Shown piece by piece: positions 8,821 through 17,956 of a stretch of 64,000 nt of DNA. Position numbers and translations under genes: made by a program. The notes under the pieces were generated by a model. That model saw only the letters and a list, made by a program, of their open reading frames with translations, was not told where the DNA came from and did not search any database. The stretch is taken from positions 11,881 through 75,880 of the forward strand of contig JAHEDX010000008.1 in assembly GCA_024641005.1 (NCBI GenBank), in the 5' to 3' direction. The stretch's first letter is position 1. Every line of letters begins with the position of its first letter. Origin of the DNA: Acidimicrobiaceae bacterium (GTDB lineage: Bacteria; Actinomycetota; Acidimicrobiia; Acidimicrobiales; Ilumatobacteraceae).

Positions 8821-9468
8821 TTGGTGGTCGTGCCCTTGCCGATCGATCACCCTCTGACGCCGGTGATGCGGGCCGCTGCGGTGGGCCATTTTCCACCGGT
8901 CGACGGTGGCGTCGACGTGATGCCCCCCGACCCTTCGGGTACCCATGCCGTCGTGGAGTTCACCGGTCACTCGTTCGTGCTCACCGATCGTGACCCGGAC
9001 GACGACCTGTTCCTCGCTGTCGATGGCTATGGCGGGGCGAGTCAACCGCGATTGCTGACCGAACTCGCCGGGCGGAACGGCTGGGTGGGCTCGCTCGATC
9101 TCGTCATGGCGCGCCGGGTCGGTGCGATCACCGAGACCCCGTTGCCGCTTCGCGACGACGTGAATCACCCCCGGGTCGAGCGTGCACTCCATCATCGACG
9201 CAACGTGAGCGTCTACGGCGACGAGCGCGGGATCGTCACGCTCGGCAACGGACTGGTGGGCCGCCGAGAGATCTCGCTCGAGCTCACCGGTGCCGCACCC
9301 GACGGTCGCGTCGGCCGGGATCTGGTCGAAGCGGCGTTGGCGCATCTCGATGGTGACGACATCGTGTTCGCACAGGTGGCCCCAGGCAATGCGGCGTCGG
9401 TGCGGATGTTTCTGGCCTGCAGGTTCGTGCCGATCGGCAGTGAGGTACTGATCGAACCGCGGGACTGA
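8821..9468 (+). CDS. Divergent GNAT-like acetyltransferase
   Basis: 215 residues. The C-terminal 60 residues look like a GNAT core (D-G-R-V-G-R-D-L-V-E-A-A-L, then A-P-G-N-A-A-S-V-R-M-F-L-A-C-R-F-V-P-I-G), whereas the first 100 residues are poorly conserved. The TTG start at 8821 is chosen because it lies 6 nt after TAGAAC; GTG 8824 or 8830 are alternatives. It diverges from another GNAT gene, so the pair may derive from one duplicated family or act on related substrates, but they are not close paralogues. Function unknown. Confidence 0.65.
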   Translation: MVVVPLPIDHPLTPVMRAAAVGHFPPVDGGVDVMPPDPSGTHAVVEFTGHSFVLTDRDPDDDLFLAVDGYGGASQPRLLTELAGRNGWVGSLDLVMARRVGAITETPLPLRDDVNHPRVERALHHRRNVSVYGDERGIVTLGNGLVGRREISLELTGAAPDGRVGRDLVEAALAHLDGDDIVFAQVAPGNAASVRMFLACRFVPIGSEVLIEPRD

Positions 9469-9481
9469 CACGAACCAGCGG

Positions 9482-10894
9482 TCAGTTCCCGAGGAACGCC
9501 ACGGCCAGATTGGCAGGGGCAGCATCGCTGAGATCGATCGGCTCCGAGACCTCGAGATCGTTGTCGATCGTGATGAGTTCGGTCCGCCCGGTCGTGCCGG
9601 TGATGACGACCGTGTGTCCGTCCGGGGCGAGCGTTGCGGTTCGAACCCGACCGAGCCGAGCCGAGCCGGCCTCGGACACGACCTCGGTGACACCTGCCCG
9701 TTCGCCGATCACGGTGCATCCGTCGATCGACGTGCCGGTGACGGTGAGGTCGGTGAGGTCGGCGAGCTGCTTGCCGGTCGACAGCGAGAGGAGGGATTGG
9801 TAGGCATCACCTCCGCCGACCGGGAGGCATGACCAGGCGGGGTTGGGTGGTGGAACATCGACCGGTGTCGCGAACGTGGCCGAGAACATCGTGCCGCCTT
9901 TGAGATCCACGATCGTTTCGAACCCGTTGCCGACGACCACGAGTCGTTGCCCGTCGAGCGCCGGTCGCACCCACTGCACACGTGCTCCGTCGGGTACGGC
10001 GATGGTGCCGACGTCCTGGGTCTGCTCGTCGCCGGGCTCGACGCTGTACACGCCTCCGGTGATCGACACGAAGACGAGCCGGTTCCCGGTCATGATGCCG
10101 CCGGCCGGAATCTCGGCGGGCACGTTCGCCTGGTTGTGTCGATCGAGGTCGATGAGCGCGACGTCGGCCTGTAACCCGACGGTCTGGCTGGTCGCCACCA
10201 GTTCGTCGCCGACAGCCACGGGTTGGTCGGGCAGGAAATGGGCCCCGTCGATGCCGGGTTGAACGATGATCGTCTGGAAGTTCGCCGCGTCGGCGATCGC
10301 GAACGCGGAACCGTCCGCTGCCCATCTGACCGTGTCGGCGAACATCAAGGGGTTGGTCTGGCCTGCTGCGTCACCGACGTCGATCGTGCTTGCGGTGCCG
10401 ACGTCGACGATCACGATGTCTCCACCGGTCGGCTTGCCGACCAGCAGCTGCAGCGACCCGTCGGTGGGAATCGGCGTGACCGTGTTGCCCCGTTCGATCG
10501 GGATGATGACGGGGGCGACATCGGGAGTGGACGTGTCGGTGATCGCGATCTGGTCGGCGCCGACGATGGCGATCCGAGTGCCCAACGTGTGAATGTCGGT
10601 CGCACGTCCCGAACCGGCGAACTCGGCGACCACGTTTCCGGAGTCGTCGATCGTCGTGAACGCGCCGGTCGTCCGGTTGACGAGGGCGATCTGACTCCAG
10701 TCGTCCCCGGCTCCGCTGGCGGTGTCGGAGTCTCCCTCGAGGAGCCGCCACCCGAACAATCCGAGGGCTGCCACCGCGGTGATCCCAATCGTGGTCACCA
10801 GCATGCGTCGCGCGGCATAGTTCGGTGCTGATCGCGACGATCCCGACGGGCGCGGCTTGCCTCCGGGCGGCGTGGAGGGGGTCGCGTCGGTCAT
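9482..10894 (-). CDS. Membrane-anchored extracytoplasmic beta-propeller-like protein, unknown function
   Basis: 470 residues: a Pro/Ser-rich cytoplasmic N-terminus, one transmembrane helix (about 31-52), then an extracytoplasmic region of repeating short beta-strand segments (V-V-D-x-G-x, A-W-A-A-D-G-S-A-F-A-I-A, L-x-G-x-R-L-V-V-V-G) resembling WD40/TolB-type propeller blades. No catalytic motif is visible. On the minus strand TACAGT (10903-10908) ends 8 nt before the ATG. It is convergent with the GNAT-like gene and divergent from the zinc ribbon gene. Confidence 0.7.
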   Translation of the reverse strand: MTDATPSTPPGGKPRPSGSSRSAPNYAARRMLVTTIGITAVAALGLFGWRLLEGDSDTASGAGDDWSQIALVNRTTGAFTTIDDSGNVVAEFAGSGRATDIHTLGTRIAIVGADQIAITDTSTPDVAPVIIPIERGNTVTPIPTDGSLQLLVGKPTGGDIVIVDVGTASTIDVGDAAGQTNPLMFADTVRWAADGSAFAIADAANFQTIIVQPGIDGAHFLPDQPVAVGDELVATSQTVGLQADVALIDLDRHNQANVPAEIPAGGIMTGNRLVFVSITGGVYSVEPGDEQTQDVGTIAVPDGARVQWVRPALDGQRLVVVGNGFETIVDLKGGTMFSATFATPVDVPPPNPAWSCLPVGGGDAYQSLLSLSTGKQLADLTDLTVTGTSIDGCTVIGERAGVTEVVSEAGSARLGRVRTATLAPDGHTVVITGTTGRTELITIDNDLEVSEPIDLSDAAPANLAVAFLGN

Positions 10895-10971
10895 CGGGGA
10901 TGACTGTAGGCAATGCGAACGCCTCTCGCGTCGCGTCGAGTCATCGAATGATCTGGTTACAGTCGACGGTT

Positions 10972-11151
10972 GTGGAGTTCACGTGCCCGCGATGCCAGTC
11001 GACCGTCGAATCCCGGTTCTACGGTCCGTGTGAATCGTGTCGTACCCAGCTGCGCGCGACCTTCCACAGCGAGGGGCGCGTCGTCGAACTCGCCGAGTAC
11101 GAGCCGAAGATGAACGTCACCCCCAACGCGGTCGCCCTCAAGGACGATTGA
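10972..11151 (+). CDS. Small zinc-ribbon protein, unknown function
   Basis: About 59 residues starting M-E-F-T-C-P-R-C, with two C-x2-C knuckles (CPRC and CESC) 14 residues apart, so it should bind one zinc ion. The GTG at 10972 is chosen because TACAGT (10958-10963) lies 8 nt upstream; ATG 10948 in frame would add 8 residues. It could bind nucleic acid or a protein partner; nothing in the context decides. Confidence 0.6.
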   Translation: MEFTCPRCQSTVESRFYGPCESCRTQLRATFHSEGRVVELAEYEPKMNVTPNAVALKDD

Positions 11152-11191
11152 GGTCGGACCTCGGTCGAACCTGCCCCGACCGGTTCCGAAC

Positions 11192-11226
11192 CGACGCAAA
11201 GTCGCTTCAGAACCACCGTTGGTCGG
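11192..11226. repeat. Degenerate copy of the pbpA-upstream repeat
   Basis: CGACGCAAAGTCGC followed about 12 bp later by CCGTTGGT matches the order and spacing found twice at 61291-61432. CGAC-GCAAA-GTCG can fold as a small hairpin. The similarity is short outside these blocks, so a shared origin is only suggested. Confidence 0.4.
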
Positions 11227-11280
11227 GAATCGGCTTGGTGTCGATTGGGTTCCGTTGGTGGAGGTGGGGCGGGAGCGGCG

Positions 11281-12549
11281 TCAGGTCTCGGGGATCCCGC
11301 CTCCGGGGCGGAACTCGGACTGCTCGCCGGTCTCGGCTCGCTTGGCCATGCGGTCAGCGGTGATCCGCATCGCCGCCGCGGCCCGCTCGTTCTCCATCAC
11401 CTTGCTCATGATCGCTCGACCGGCGCCACCCATCAGCTCGGCCCGGTGCTCGTGCAGATATGCCTGTGATTCGCGCAGCCCGACCGTCATGCCACGCAAC
11501 TCCGGAACGACGTACCGAGCGAACAGATCCCACGAGCGCAGCGTGTTCTCACGGTTGGCCCAGTCGTGGGCGAATCCCATCACGACCCCGAATCCGCCGG
11601 TGACCTCTTGAAGGTGACGGATCGCCGCCACGAGTTGATCGGGGGTACCGATCACTGATGTACCGGTGCCGGTGGCGCCGCCCGATGCGGTGCGATCCAG
11701 CAGGTCCCACTTGTCGTCCACGTGCTCGGCGCCCGGTCGCCCGAGCGTCCAGACGTTGTACTCGTTGTGCCAGCGCTGCAAGCCGTCGACGGCCTGGTTG
11801 CGAGCGTCCTGCTCGGTCTCGGCAAGGTGGAACGACATGAGCACTCGCCAGTTCGCCCGGTCGACGGTCTGGCCGTGCAGAACGGCGGATTCTTCGGCGA
11901 ACGACCATTGGGTGGGGAGCGCGTCGAGCCCGTCGGACGAGTTGGAGGCGATCGACAGCACCCCCATGCCGTACTTGCCGGCCAGGGTCATCCCCGAGGG
12001 GGAGATCGACGAGGCGGTGACCATCGGCATCTCGGTCTGGACCGGGAGCAGCTGCAGCCGGGCATCGTGCAGCTGGAACCAGTCACTCTCGTGGGTGAAT
12101 CGCTCCTCGCCGCGCAACAACCGCAGGATCACTCCGAGCGATTCGTCCTGCCGGTCGCGCAGCAGGGTGGGGTCGATGCCGTGGGTCTTGGCGTCGGAGG
12201 GCAGCGCCCCCGGACCCGAGCCGAACATCGCTCGTCCGTTCGACATGTGATCCAGCTGGACGATCCGCTGCGCAACGTTGAACGGGTGGTGATAGGGGAG
12301 ACTGGTGACGCCGGTGCCGAGCCGGATCCGGTGCGTGTGCTGAGCGGCTGCGGCCAAGAACATCTCGGGTGAGGCGATCATCTCCCAACCACTCGAATGG
12401 TGCTCTCCGCACCAGAACTCGTCGAAACCGAGCTGGTCGAGATGCTTGACCAGCTCGAGGTCGCTCCGGAACTGCAGCACCGGGTTTTCCCCGGTCGGGT
12501 GATGCGGTGCGAGAAAGCAGCCGAACCGGAGCGGTTTCGTGAGGGGCAT
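11281..12549 (-). CDS. LLM class flavin/F420-dependent oxidoreductase, long form
   Basis: The 422-residue protein has the luciferase-like TIM-barrel features: F-W-C-G-E-H-H near residue 48, R-I-R-L-G-T-G, the L-D-H-M-S-N-G-R region, and a glycine-rich G-S-G-P-G-A-L. The length and motifs resemble FMN-dependent monooxygenases of the limonene monooxygenase/luciferase branch more than the short F420 enzymes. ATG 12549 is preferred to GTG 12552 because TAGTCT (minus strand, 12556-12561) ends 6 nt upstream of it. Substrate unknown. Confidence 0.82.
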   Translation of the reverse strand: MPLTKPLRFGCFLAPHHPTGENPVLQFRSDLELVKHLDQLGFDEFWCGEHHSSGWEMIASPEMFLAAAAQHTHRIRLGTGVTSLPYHHPFNVAQRIVQLDHMSNGRAMFGSGPGALPSDAKTHGIDPTLLRDRQDESLGVILRLLRGEERFTHESDWFQLHDARLQLLPVQTEMPMVTASSISPSGMTLAGKYGMGVLSIASNSSDGLDALPTQWSFAEESAVLHGQTVDRANWRVLMSFHLAETEQDARNQAVDGLQRWHNEYNVWTLGRPGAEHVDDKWDLLDRTASGGATGTGTSVIGTPDQLVAAIRHLQEVTGGFGVVMGFAHDWANRENTLRSWDLFARYVVPELRGMTVGLRESQAYLHEHRAELMGGAGRAIMSKVMENERAAAAMRITADRMAKRAETGEQSEFRPGGGIPET

Positions 12550-12628
12550 CACCCGAGACTAGAGACGCTTCAACGACAGGGTCGGGCCGGACGAGCATCC
12601 CGCTATCCTGTGTTCACCCGAAACACCG

Positions 12629-12702
12629 GGGGACGTAGCTCAGTTGGCTAGAGCACCTGCTTTGCAAGCAGGAAGTCGTGGGTTCGAGTCCCATCGTCTC
12701 CA
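12629..12702 (+). tRNA. tRNA-Ala (anticodon TGC)
   Basis: A full cloverleaf of 74 nt: acceptor stem GGGGACG / CGTCTCC with one G-U pair, D arm GCTC...GAGC, anticodon stem CCTGC / GCAGG with loop TTTGCAA, T arm GTGGG-TTCGAGT-CCCAT, discriminator A. The CCA end is not encoded. It reads GCA and other GCN codons. The stop codon of the convergent signalling gene begins 2 bp after its end. Confidence 0.97.
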
Positions 12703-12703
12703 C

Positions 12704-15514
12704 TCAACCACCGGGGGTCGTGGCGTCGCCGGTCGTTCGTGACGTGTCCCGTTGCTCGTCGATGTACTCCGTCAGCGACGAGCGTCCGATGTCGATGGCC
12801 TCCGACCGGGTGCGGCGGGCGCCGGTGCGGAGGTGCCGGCCGAGCTCGTCGGCATCGAATTCGGCGTCCAGACGATCGCGCAGGACGCTGAGGTCCTGGG
12901 TCACGAAGGCGGGCTGCGCAACGTTCGAGCGTTCGTAGCCCGCGGTCACGGCCCCGACGAGCACCGCAGCGGTGACGCGGTCGGGTATGACCGCCGCCGC
13001 GAACTGCAACGTCCAGAAGTCGGCGTCGTCGGACCAGTGGATGCCGGTATCGGTCAGCGCGGCGAGCAGGTGCCGCGCAGCCGCTCGGGGATGTCCGAGG
13101 TCGCGGTCGGCGATGCCGAGGAAGATGCTGGCGTCCACGACGCCGGGAGCGATCGTCAGCTCCTCGAAGCGCTCGCGAGCCTCGATCAGATGGGTTCGGG
13201 CTGCGTCCGGCTGCCCCAACGCAAGCAAGCTGCGACCGAGCCCGCACATCGCCACCGCAATCGAGTGGGCGTGGTCGGCGCGCCGCGCCTCTGCGAGCGA
13301 GTCGGCGTAATCGCGTGCGGCCTGGTCGTACTGGCCCTGGTTGAACCGCCCCGAGGCCAACGTGCCCAGCGAGAGGCTGACCCCGTAGCCTCCGGCGCTG
13401 CGCAGCTCGACGATCGCTTCGGCCAGGACGCGCTCGGCGTCGTCGTTCCGGCCGAGTTCGAAGTACCAGTCGCCCAGGTTGTTGAGGGCGGCGCCGAGAC
13501 GCTCGCGGTCGCTCAATCTCCGGCGGATCTCCACCTGGCGCTCCAACGCCTCGACCGCACGGTCGGGATGACCCATGACGCCGAGCAGACTCCCCTGGCT
13601 GTGTAGCGCATCTGCCAGCACCTGGTCGGCGAGATCAGGGTCGAGTGCGAACAGGTCGTCGCACCACTGCAGTCCTTCGCGGTGTTGACCAGCGGCGTAC
13701 CACAGGTAGCCGAGTCCCCCGACCAGACGACCTGCTGTGGTCAGCTGCCGCGCATCGACGGTGTAATGAAGTGACGCTCTGAAGTCTGCTTCGTCCTGGT
13801 CGAGTCGTGCCAGCGCGCCACCGAGATCGCCGGCGCGCTGCTGGGCCTGCAGTTGCGCGGCCAGGTCCGCGTAGTGCTCGGCGTGTCGCTGCGCGAGCAC
13901 GTCGCGCTCGCCGGCATCGTCGAGTTGACGCCGAGCGAACTCGCGAAGTGTCTCGAGCAGGATGTATCTGGTCGTGCCGTCGCGGGCGGAGTCGGTGGTG
14001 ACCATCGACTTGTCGACGAGCGCCATGAGCAGGTCGGTGACGACGAAGTCGTCGATTCCGTCACCGCTGCAGATCTGCTCCGCGGCGGCGAGCGAGAAGC
14101 CCGCGGCGAACACACCGAGCCGACGGAAGAGCAGCCGTTCGTCGGGCGCCAACAGGTCGTGACTCCACTCGATGGTGCTGAGCAGCGTCCGTTGGCGGCC
14201 TTCGGCGTTCCGATCGGCAGCGGTGAGCAGCCGAAAGCGCTCGCCGAGCCGATCGAGAATCTCGGCGGGCGACAGGGAGCGGGTTCGTGCCGCTGCGAGT
14301 TCCAGGGCCAGCGGAATGCCGTCGAGACGCCGACAGATGCTCACCACTGCCTTCACGTTGTCCGGCGTCACGGCGAATTCGGCTGACGCCAACTGCGACC
14401 GTTCGGCGAACAGGCGGACCGCGTCATGACTGTACGCCTCTTCGACCGTGGCATCAGCGTCGGGTAGCGACAACGACGGCACTCGGTAGAGCGCTTCACC
14501 TGCGACGCCGAGCCGCTCCCGGCTGGTGGCCAGCACTCGGAGGTTCGGACATGCTGTCAACAGGTCGTGACAGAGTCCCGCCATCGGGCTGATGACCTGT
14601 TCACAGTTGTCGAGGACGAGCAGGACCCGCTGGGCACCGATGTACTCGGCCATCGAGCGAACCAACGGTGTCCCGGCCACCCGGGTCACGGCAAAGCGCT
14701 GGGCGATCTCGTCGACGAGCACGTCGGCATCGCGAACGGCCCCCAGTTCGGCGACGCGAAGACCGTCGGGGAAATCACCGAGGAGTTCTTGGGCGACGCG
14801 CATCGCCAACCGCGTCTTGCCGGCGCCCCCGGCCCCTGACAGCGTCACGAGTCGATGCTCGTTGAGCAGACCCATCACCTCGCGCAGTTCGCTGCTTCGA
14901 CCGATGAAGCTCGTCAGTTGCGTCGGGAGATGGTCGTCAGGACCCTCCACGGTTCGCAGACGGGGAAAATCTCGAGCGAGCGCCGGGTGACAGACCTGAT
15001 GGATCCGCTCCGGTTCGCTCAGGCCGCGCAGTCGGTGCGTGCCGAGGTCGAGGAGTTCGACACCCGCCGGTAGGCGTCCCGCCAGCAGATCGACGGTTGC
15101 CTGCGACAGGACGAGCTGGCCGCCATGGGCGCTCGCCGCCATCCGGGCCCCGCGGTTGACTACAGCACCGAAGTAGTCGCCGTTGCGAAGGGCCGCCATG
15201 CCGGAGTGCACACCGACACGCACCTTGAAGGTGAGCCCTGCTGCGGGCTCCACGAACGCGAGCTGCACCTCCAGCGCGGCCGCGACCGCCTCGGCAGCCG
15301 CCTGGAACGCGACCGCAAAACTGTCGCCGGCGGTGGAGAACACGTAACCGTCGTGTGCCTCCGCGATCGCCCTGATCCGCCGGTCGTGCTCGGCCAGTGA
15401 CTGCGTCATCGTCTCGGGGACCTGGTCCCAGAGCGCGGTCGAGCCTTCGATGTCGGTGAACAGGAACGTGACATCGCCCGTCGGTGGGCTCGGTGGGCTC
15501 GGTGGTGGCTTCAT
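12704..15514 (-). CDS. Class III nucleotidyl cyclase-domain / STAND ATPase / TPR signalling protein
   Basis: 936 residues. Residues 13-175 form a class III cyclase domain with both metal aspartates (D21 in F-T-D-I-E-G-S-T, D64 in G-D-S-F), the adenine-contacting aspartate D113 and the transition-state pair N120/R124, but the purine-binding lysine position is S60. Residues about 200-520 are an NTPase of the AfsR/LuxR-type STAND group: P-loop G-A-G-G-A-G-K233-T, Walker B L-L-V-L-D-N-C, T-S-R-E-R-L and G-I-P-L-A-L. The rest, to about 900, is TPR-like helices. No LuxR DNA-binding domain follows. It probably senses through the TPR part and makes or responds to a nucleotide; cyclase activity is uncertain. 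Confidence 0.85.
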   Translation of the reverse strand: MKPPPSPPSPPTGDVTFLFTDIEGSTALWDQVPETMTQSLAEHDRRIRAIAEAHDGYVFSTAGDSFAVAFQAAAEAVAAALEVQLAFVEPAAGLTFKVRVGVHSGMAALRNGDYFGAVVNRGARMAASAHGGQLVLSQATVDLLAGRLPAGVELLDLGTHRLRGLSEPERIHQVCHPALARDFPRLRTVEGPDDHLPTQLTSFIGRSSELREVMGLLNEHRLVTLSGAGGAGKTRLAMRVAQELLGDFPDGLRVAELGAVRDADVLVDEIAQRFAVTRVAGTPLVRSMAEYIGAQRVLLVLDNCEQVISPMAGLCHDLLTACPNLRVLATSRERLGVAGEALYRVPSLSLPDADATVEEAYSHDAVRLFAERSQLASAEFAVTPDNVKAVVSICRRLDGIPLALELAAARTRSLSPAEILDRLGERFRLLTAADRNAEGRQRTLLSTIEWSHDLLAPDERLLFRRLGVFAAGFSLAAAEQICSGDGIDDFVVTDLLMALVDKSMVTTDSARDGTTRYILLETLREFARRQLDDAGERDVLAQRHAEHYADLAAQLQAQQRAGDLGGALARLDQDEADFRASLHYTVDARQLTTAGRLVGGLGYLWYAAGQHREGLQWCDDLFALDPDLADQVLADALHSQGSLLGVMGHPDRAVEALERQVEIRRRLSDRERLGAALNNLGDWYFELGRNDDAERVLAEAIVELRSAGGYGVSLSLGTLASGRFNQGQYDQAARDYADSLAEARRADHAHSIAVAMCGLGRSLLALGQPDAARTHLIEARERFEELTIAPGVVDASIFLGIADRDLGHPRAAARHLLAALTDTGIHWSDDADFWTLQFAAAVIPDRVTAAVLVGAVTAGYERSNVAQPAFVTQDLSVLRDRLDAEFDADELGRHLRTGARRTRSEAIDIGRSSLTEYIDEQRDTSRTTGDATTPGG

Positions 15515-15853
15515 CGCAGTCGCACCATCCTGTCATGCGGATGACGACTACTCGACTCCATCGGGTGGCCTCGTGGCAGGCGTGAGTCGGGTGAACGGGT
15601 CGGCCGTTGCCCGTCCGCAGACGACTGCGTTCGGGAGGACGTTTCCCGGTTCAGCGTGTGCTGGAGGAGTCGTCGCCGTCGGCGAGGCGGGTGACGTCAG
15701 CGAGGTCGACGGCAGAGGTGTCGCCGGGAGCGCTCATGACCGGCGCGCCGTGGGGGCAGCGACACGCTCTGGGTGGGTAATGGCTCACTCCGGTGCCAGC
15801 GTTCGGGTGTGCCCGGCCCCGCCGGGCCATCTCTACGCGCGGGACCGTTCAGC
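15515..15853. other. 339-bp intergenic region, no convincing gene
   Basis: It separates two minus-strand genes. The only short reading frame of note is 28 codons on the minus strand (15737 to 15651, starting M-S-A-P-G-D-T), acidic and serine-rich, with no clear ribosome binding site; I do not call it. No strong hairpin or repeat is seen. Confidence 0.5.
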
Positions 15854-16900
15854 TCATTCGAACAGTTGCTCGCAGCCGGTACCCGAGAGCACGGTGTCGA
15901 CCCGACCCTGGTCGTTGGTGTCGAGCGCCTCGTAACCCTCGCGCAACCAATGCAGGCACTTGCCCTGATATCCGAACGGGCCCTGGCGGTACTCGACGCC
16001 GTCGATCTGGCACACGACCTCGTCGTCGCCCTCGATCAGTGTGCGTGCGTTGGCGACCATGAACGGGGCATAGGTCCGACCGATCTCGGCGAGCAGGTCG
16101 CAGGTCGCCGGGTCGAGTGCATCGAGCGCGTCCCAACCGGCGCCATCGGTGACGGGGAGCCACGACAGGTCGTCCATCCGCTCGACCCAGTTGACCACCT
16201 TCGGCGCCACGTCGACCGCGACGGCCATCGACGTCGGATCAAACCGCACCAACTGGGTCAGCTGGCCGTAGAGGCCGAAGTCTCCCCGTCCGGGCCGGTC
16301 ACCGAGCATGAAGTCTCCCCGTGCGAAGCGGGCCTGCATGATCTGCAACACCCGGCGATACGAGGCCTCGATGATCGGCGTGTTCCAGTCGGTCGACCCC
16401 ACGAGCGCGCGCCGCCCGATCTGGCGTTGCGTGATGAAGTCGTACATCTGCTGCGACTGATCGGAGTCGAGCTGGAGGTTGCGTGAGATCGGAAGCAGCT
16501 TGCCGGCCTTGTCGATGTCGGCCTGGTAGGCCCACCGGTAGTGGTACATCGCCTTGGTCAGCCATTCGTCGGCGAAGTCCTCGATCAGGGCGTCGATGAA
16601 GGCGAGCGCCTTGTCGGTCGGTACGAGACTCCGGTCGTGGTGCTCGGCTTCGAGGCGCATGATCTGCGGAGACGAGTCGACGGTGACGTCGCGGTAGCCG
16701 TCTCCGTCCTCGTTCGGGTACGCGATCACGGGGATGATCGGCACGGGCGGCGCCGGCAGGTCGTCCCACTTGGACTCGCGCAGCATCCACCGGAACGGGA
16801 TGTGGCGATAACGCAGCACCCCGCGCATCTTGAGCGTGTACGGCGACCCGTACTGGCCGGCGAGCACGAGCGGACGAGCGAGCTGATCGGTCATGGCCAT
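15854..16900 (-). CDS. Glutathione S-transferase family protein
   Basis: 348 residues with a thioredoxin-like N-terminal domain (L-V-L-A-G-Q-Y-G-S-P-Y-T-L-K, then P-V-I-A-Y-P and a D-S-S-P-Q-I segment typical of the glutathione-binding strand) and an all-helical C-terminal domain with G-D-R-P-G-R-G-D-F-G-L-Y-G-Q, matching the GST C-terminal signature region. Actinobacteria usually lack glutathione, so the thiol partner may be mycothiol or the protein may be a non-enzymatic relative. GGAAGA lies upstream of ATG 16900; ATG 16894 is an alternative. It may be the last gene of a run from 20557 (LLM, acyl-CoA synthetase, hydrolase, this). Confidence 0.75.
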   Translation of the reverse strand: MAMTDQLARPLVLAGQYGSPYTLKMRGVLRYRHIPFRWMLRESKWDDLPAPPVPIIPVIAYPNEDGDGYRDVTVDSSPQIMRLEAEHHDRSLVPTDKALAFIDALIEDFADEWLTKAMYHYRWAYQADIDKAGKLLPISRNLQLDSDQSQQMYDFITQRQIGRRALVGSTDWNTPIIEASYRRVLQIMQARFARGDFMLGDRPGRGDFGLYGQLTQLVRFDPTSMAVAVDVAPKVVNWVERMDDLSWLPVTDGAGWDALDALDPATCDLLAEIGRTYAPFMVANARTLIEGDDEVVCQIDGVEYRQGPFGYQGKCLHWLREGYEALDTNDQGRVDTVLSGTGCEQLFE

Positions 16901-17007
16901 CCAGTCTTCCGCATCGACACGACGTCGCCGCTGTTCGACTGGTACCCATCGTCGTTGCGGATCGCGCCGACTGCGCCGGCCGGGGAACGGGTGGGGGCGG
17001 CGGGTAC

Positions 17008-17886
17008 TCAGGCGCCGGTCAGGAAATCGACCACGTGCTGGTTGACGACGGCCGGCTGCTCGAGTTGCAGGAAGTGTCCGGCATCCTCGACGATCTCGAC
17101 GCTCGCCCATGGACACAACTCGCGCGCCGACTCGGCCACCTCCACGCCGATACAACCGTCGTTGCGACCGTGCAGAACCAGGGTCGGCTGGCTGAGCTCG
17201 CGACCACCCGCCGCCTGGATGAGGTCGAGGTCGGGGGTGCGTTTGCCTTGGCCCAGCGTCGCGCGGTAGTAGCCGAGCGCGGCTGACAGGTTCGACGGGT
17301 CACGCAGACAGCGCTTCGCGTTCTCGATGTCGTGAGCAGCGGAGAAGCCTGGCGACCAGTCGGCCCAGAGCAGATCGATGAAGGCCAGGTCATTCGCCGG
17401 CACCACCATGTCGGCGAGTGGATGCTGGAAGACGAACGTGTACCAGCTGCGCTTGAGCTGGTTCAGGTTCGTGGCAAGCGCCATGCCCATCGCTCGGCCG
17501 GGCGGCCCGGCCATGCCGACGACACGCTGCCAGCGGTCGGGGGCGCTTCCTGCGGCGCCGTACACCGATAGTGCGCCCCAGTCGTGACCGATCAGCACGG
17601 CGTCACTGTCCGCACCGAGCACGTCGTGCAGTGCGTTGGCGTCGGCCGACAACGCTCCGGTTTGGAAGAGGCCGTCGGCGGGCACGCTGGTGGGGGCGTA
17701 TCCGCGGGTGAACGGGGCGACGGCTCGATAGCCGGCGTCGGCAAGCGTGGGCATCAGGTGACGCCACGAATGAGCGCTGTCGGGGAAGCCGTGGAGGCAC
17801 AGGGCAAGCGGGCCCGAACCACACTCGAGGAAGGTGAAGTCGACCCCGTTGGCTGAGGCGGTCGAGCTCGTGATCGCTGCTGTCAT
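17008..17886 (-). CDS. Alpha/beta hydrolase, epoxide-hydrolase-like
   Basis: 292 residues from ATG 17886; a GTG at 17907 would add 7. Oxyanion motif H32-G-F-P, nucleophile elbow G-H-D102-W-G, acid in R-N-D-G and base in G-H271-F-L-Q-L-E. An aspartate nucleophile followed by Trp is characteristic of epoxide hydrolases and haloalkane dehalogenases rather than esterases. It lies downstream of an acyl-CoA synthetase and an LLM oxidoreductase on the same strand, which suggests a role in breaking down an oxidised hydrophobic compound. Confidence 0.85.
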   Translation of the reverse strand: MTAAITSSTASANGVDFTFLECGSGPLALCLHGFPDSAHSWRHLMPTLADAGYRAVAPFTRGYAPTSVPADGLFQTGALSADANALHDVLGADSDAVLIGHDWGALSVYGAAGSAPDRWQRVVGMAGPPGRAMGMALATNLNQLKRSWYTFVFQHPLADMVVPANDLAFIDLLWADWSPGFSAAHDIENAKRCLRDPSNLSAALGYYRATLGQGKRTPDLDLIQAAGGRELSQPTLVLHGRNDGCIGVEVAESARELCPWASVEIVEDAGHFLQLEQPAVVNQHVVDFLTGA

Positions 17887-17956
17887 GCCGTCGAACGTAG
17901 CCGTCACCCGGTTGGCGACCAGCGTCCGTGGGCCGCCCGCCCATAGGGTCGGGGAG

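Noticed and set aside
15450-15935. 161-codon plus-strand frame across the 15.5-15.9 kb gap
   Set aside because: It overlaps two minus-strand genes at both ends, and the translation looks non-coding.
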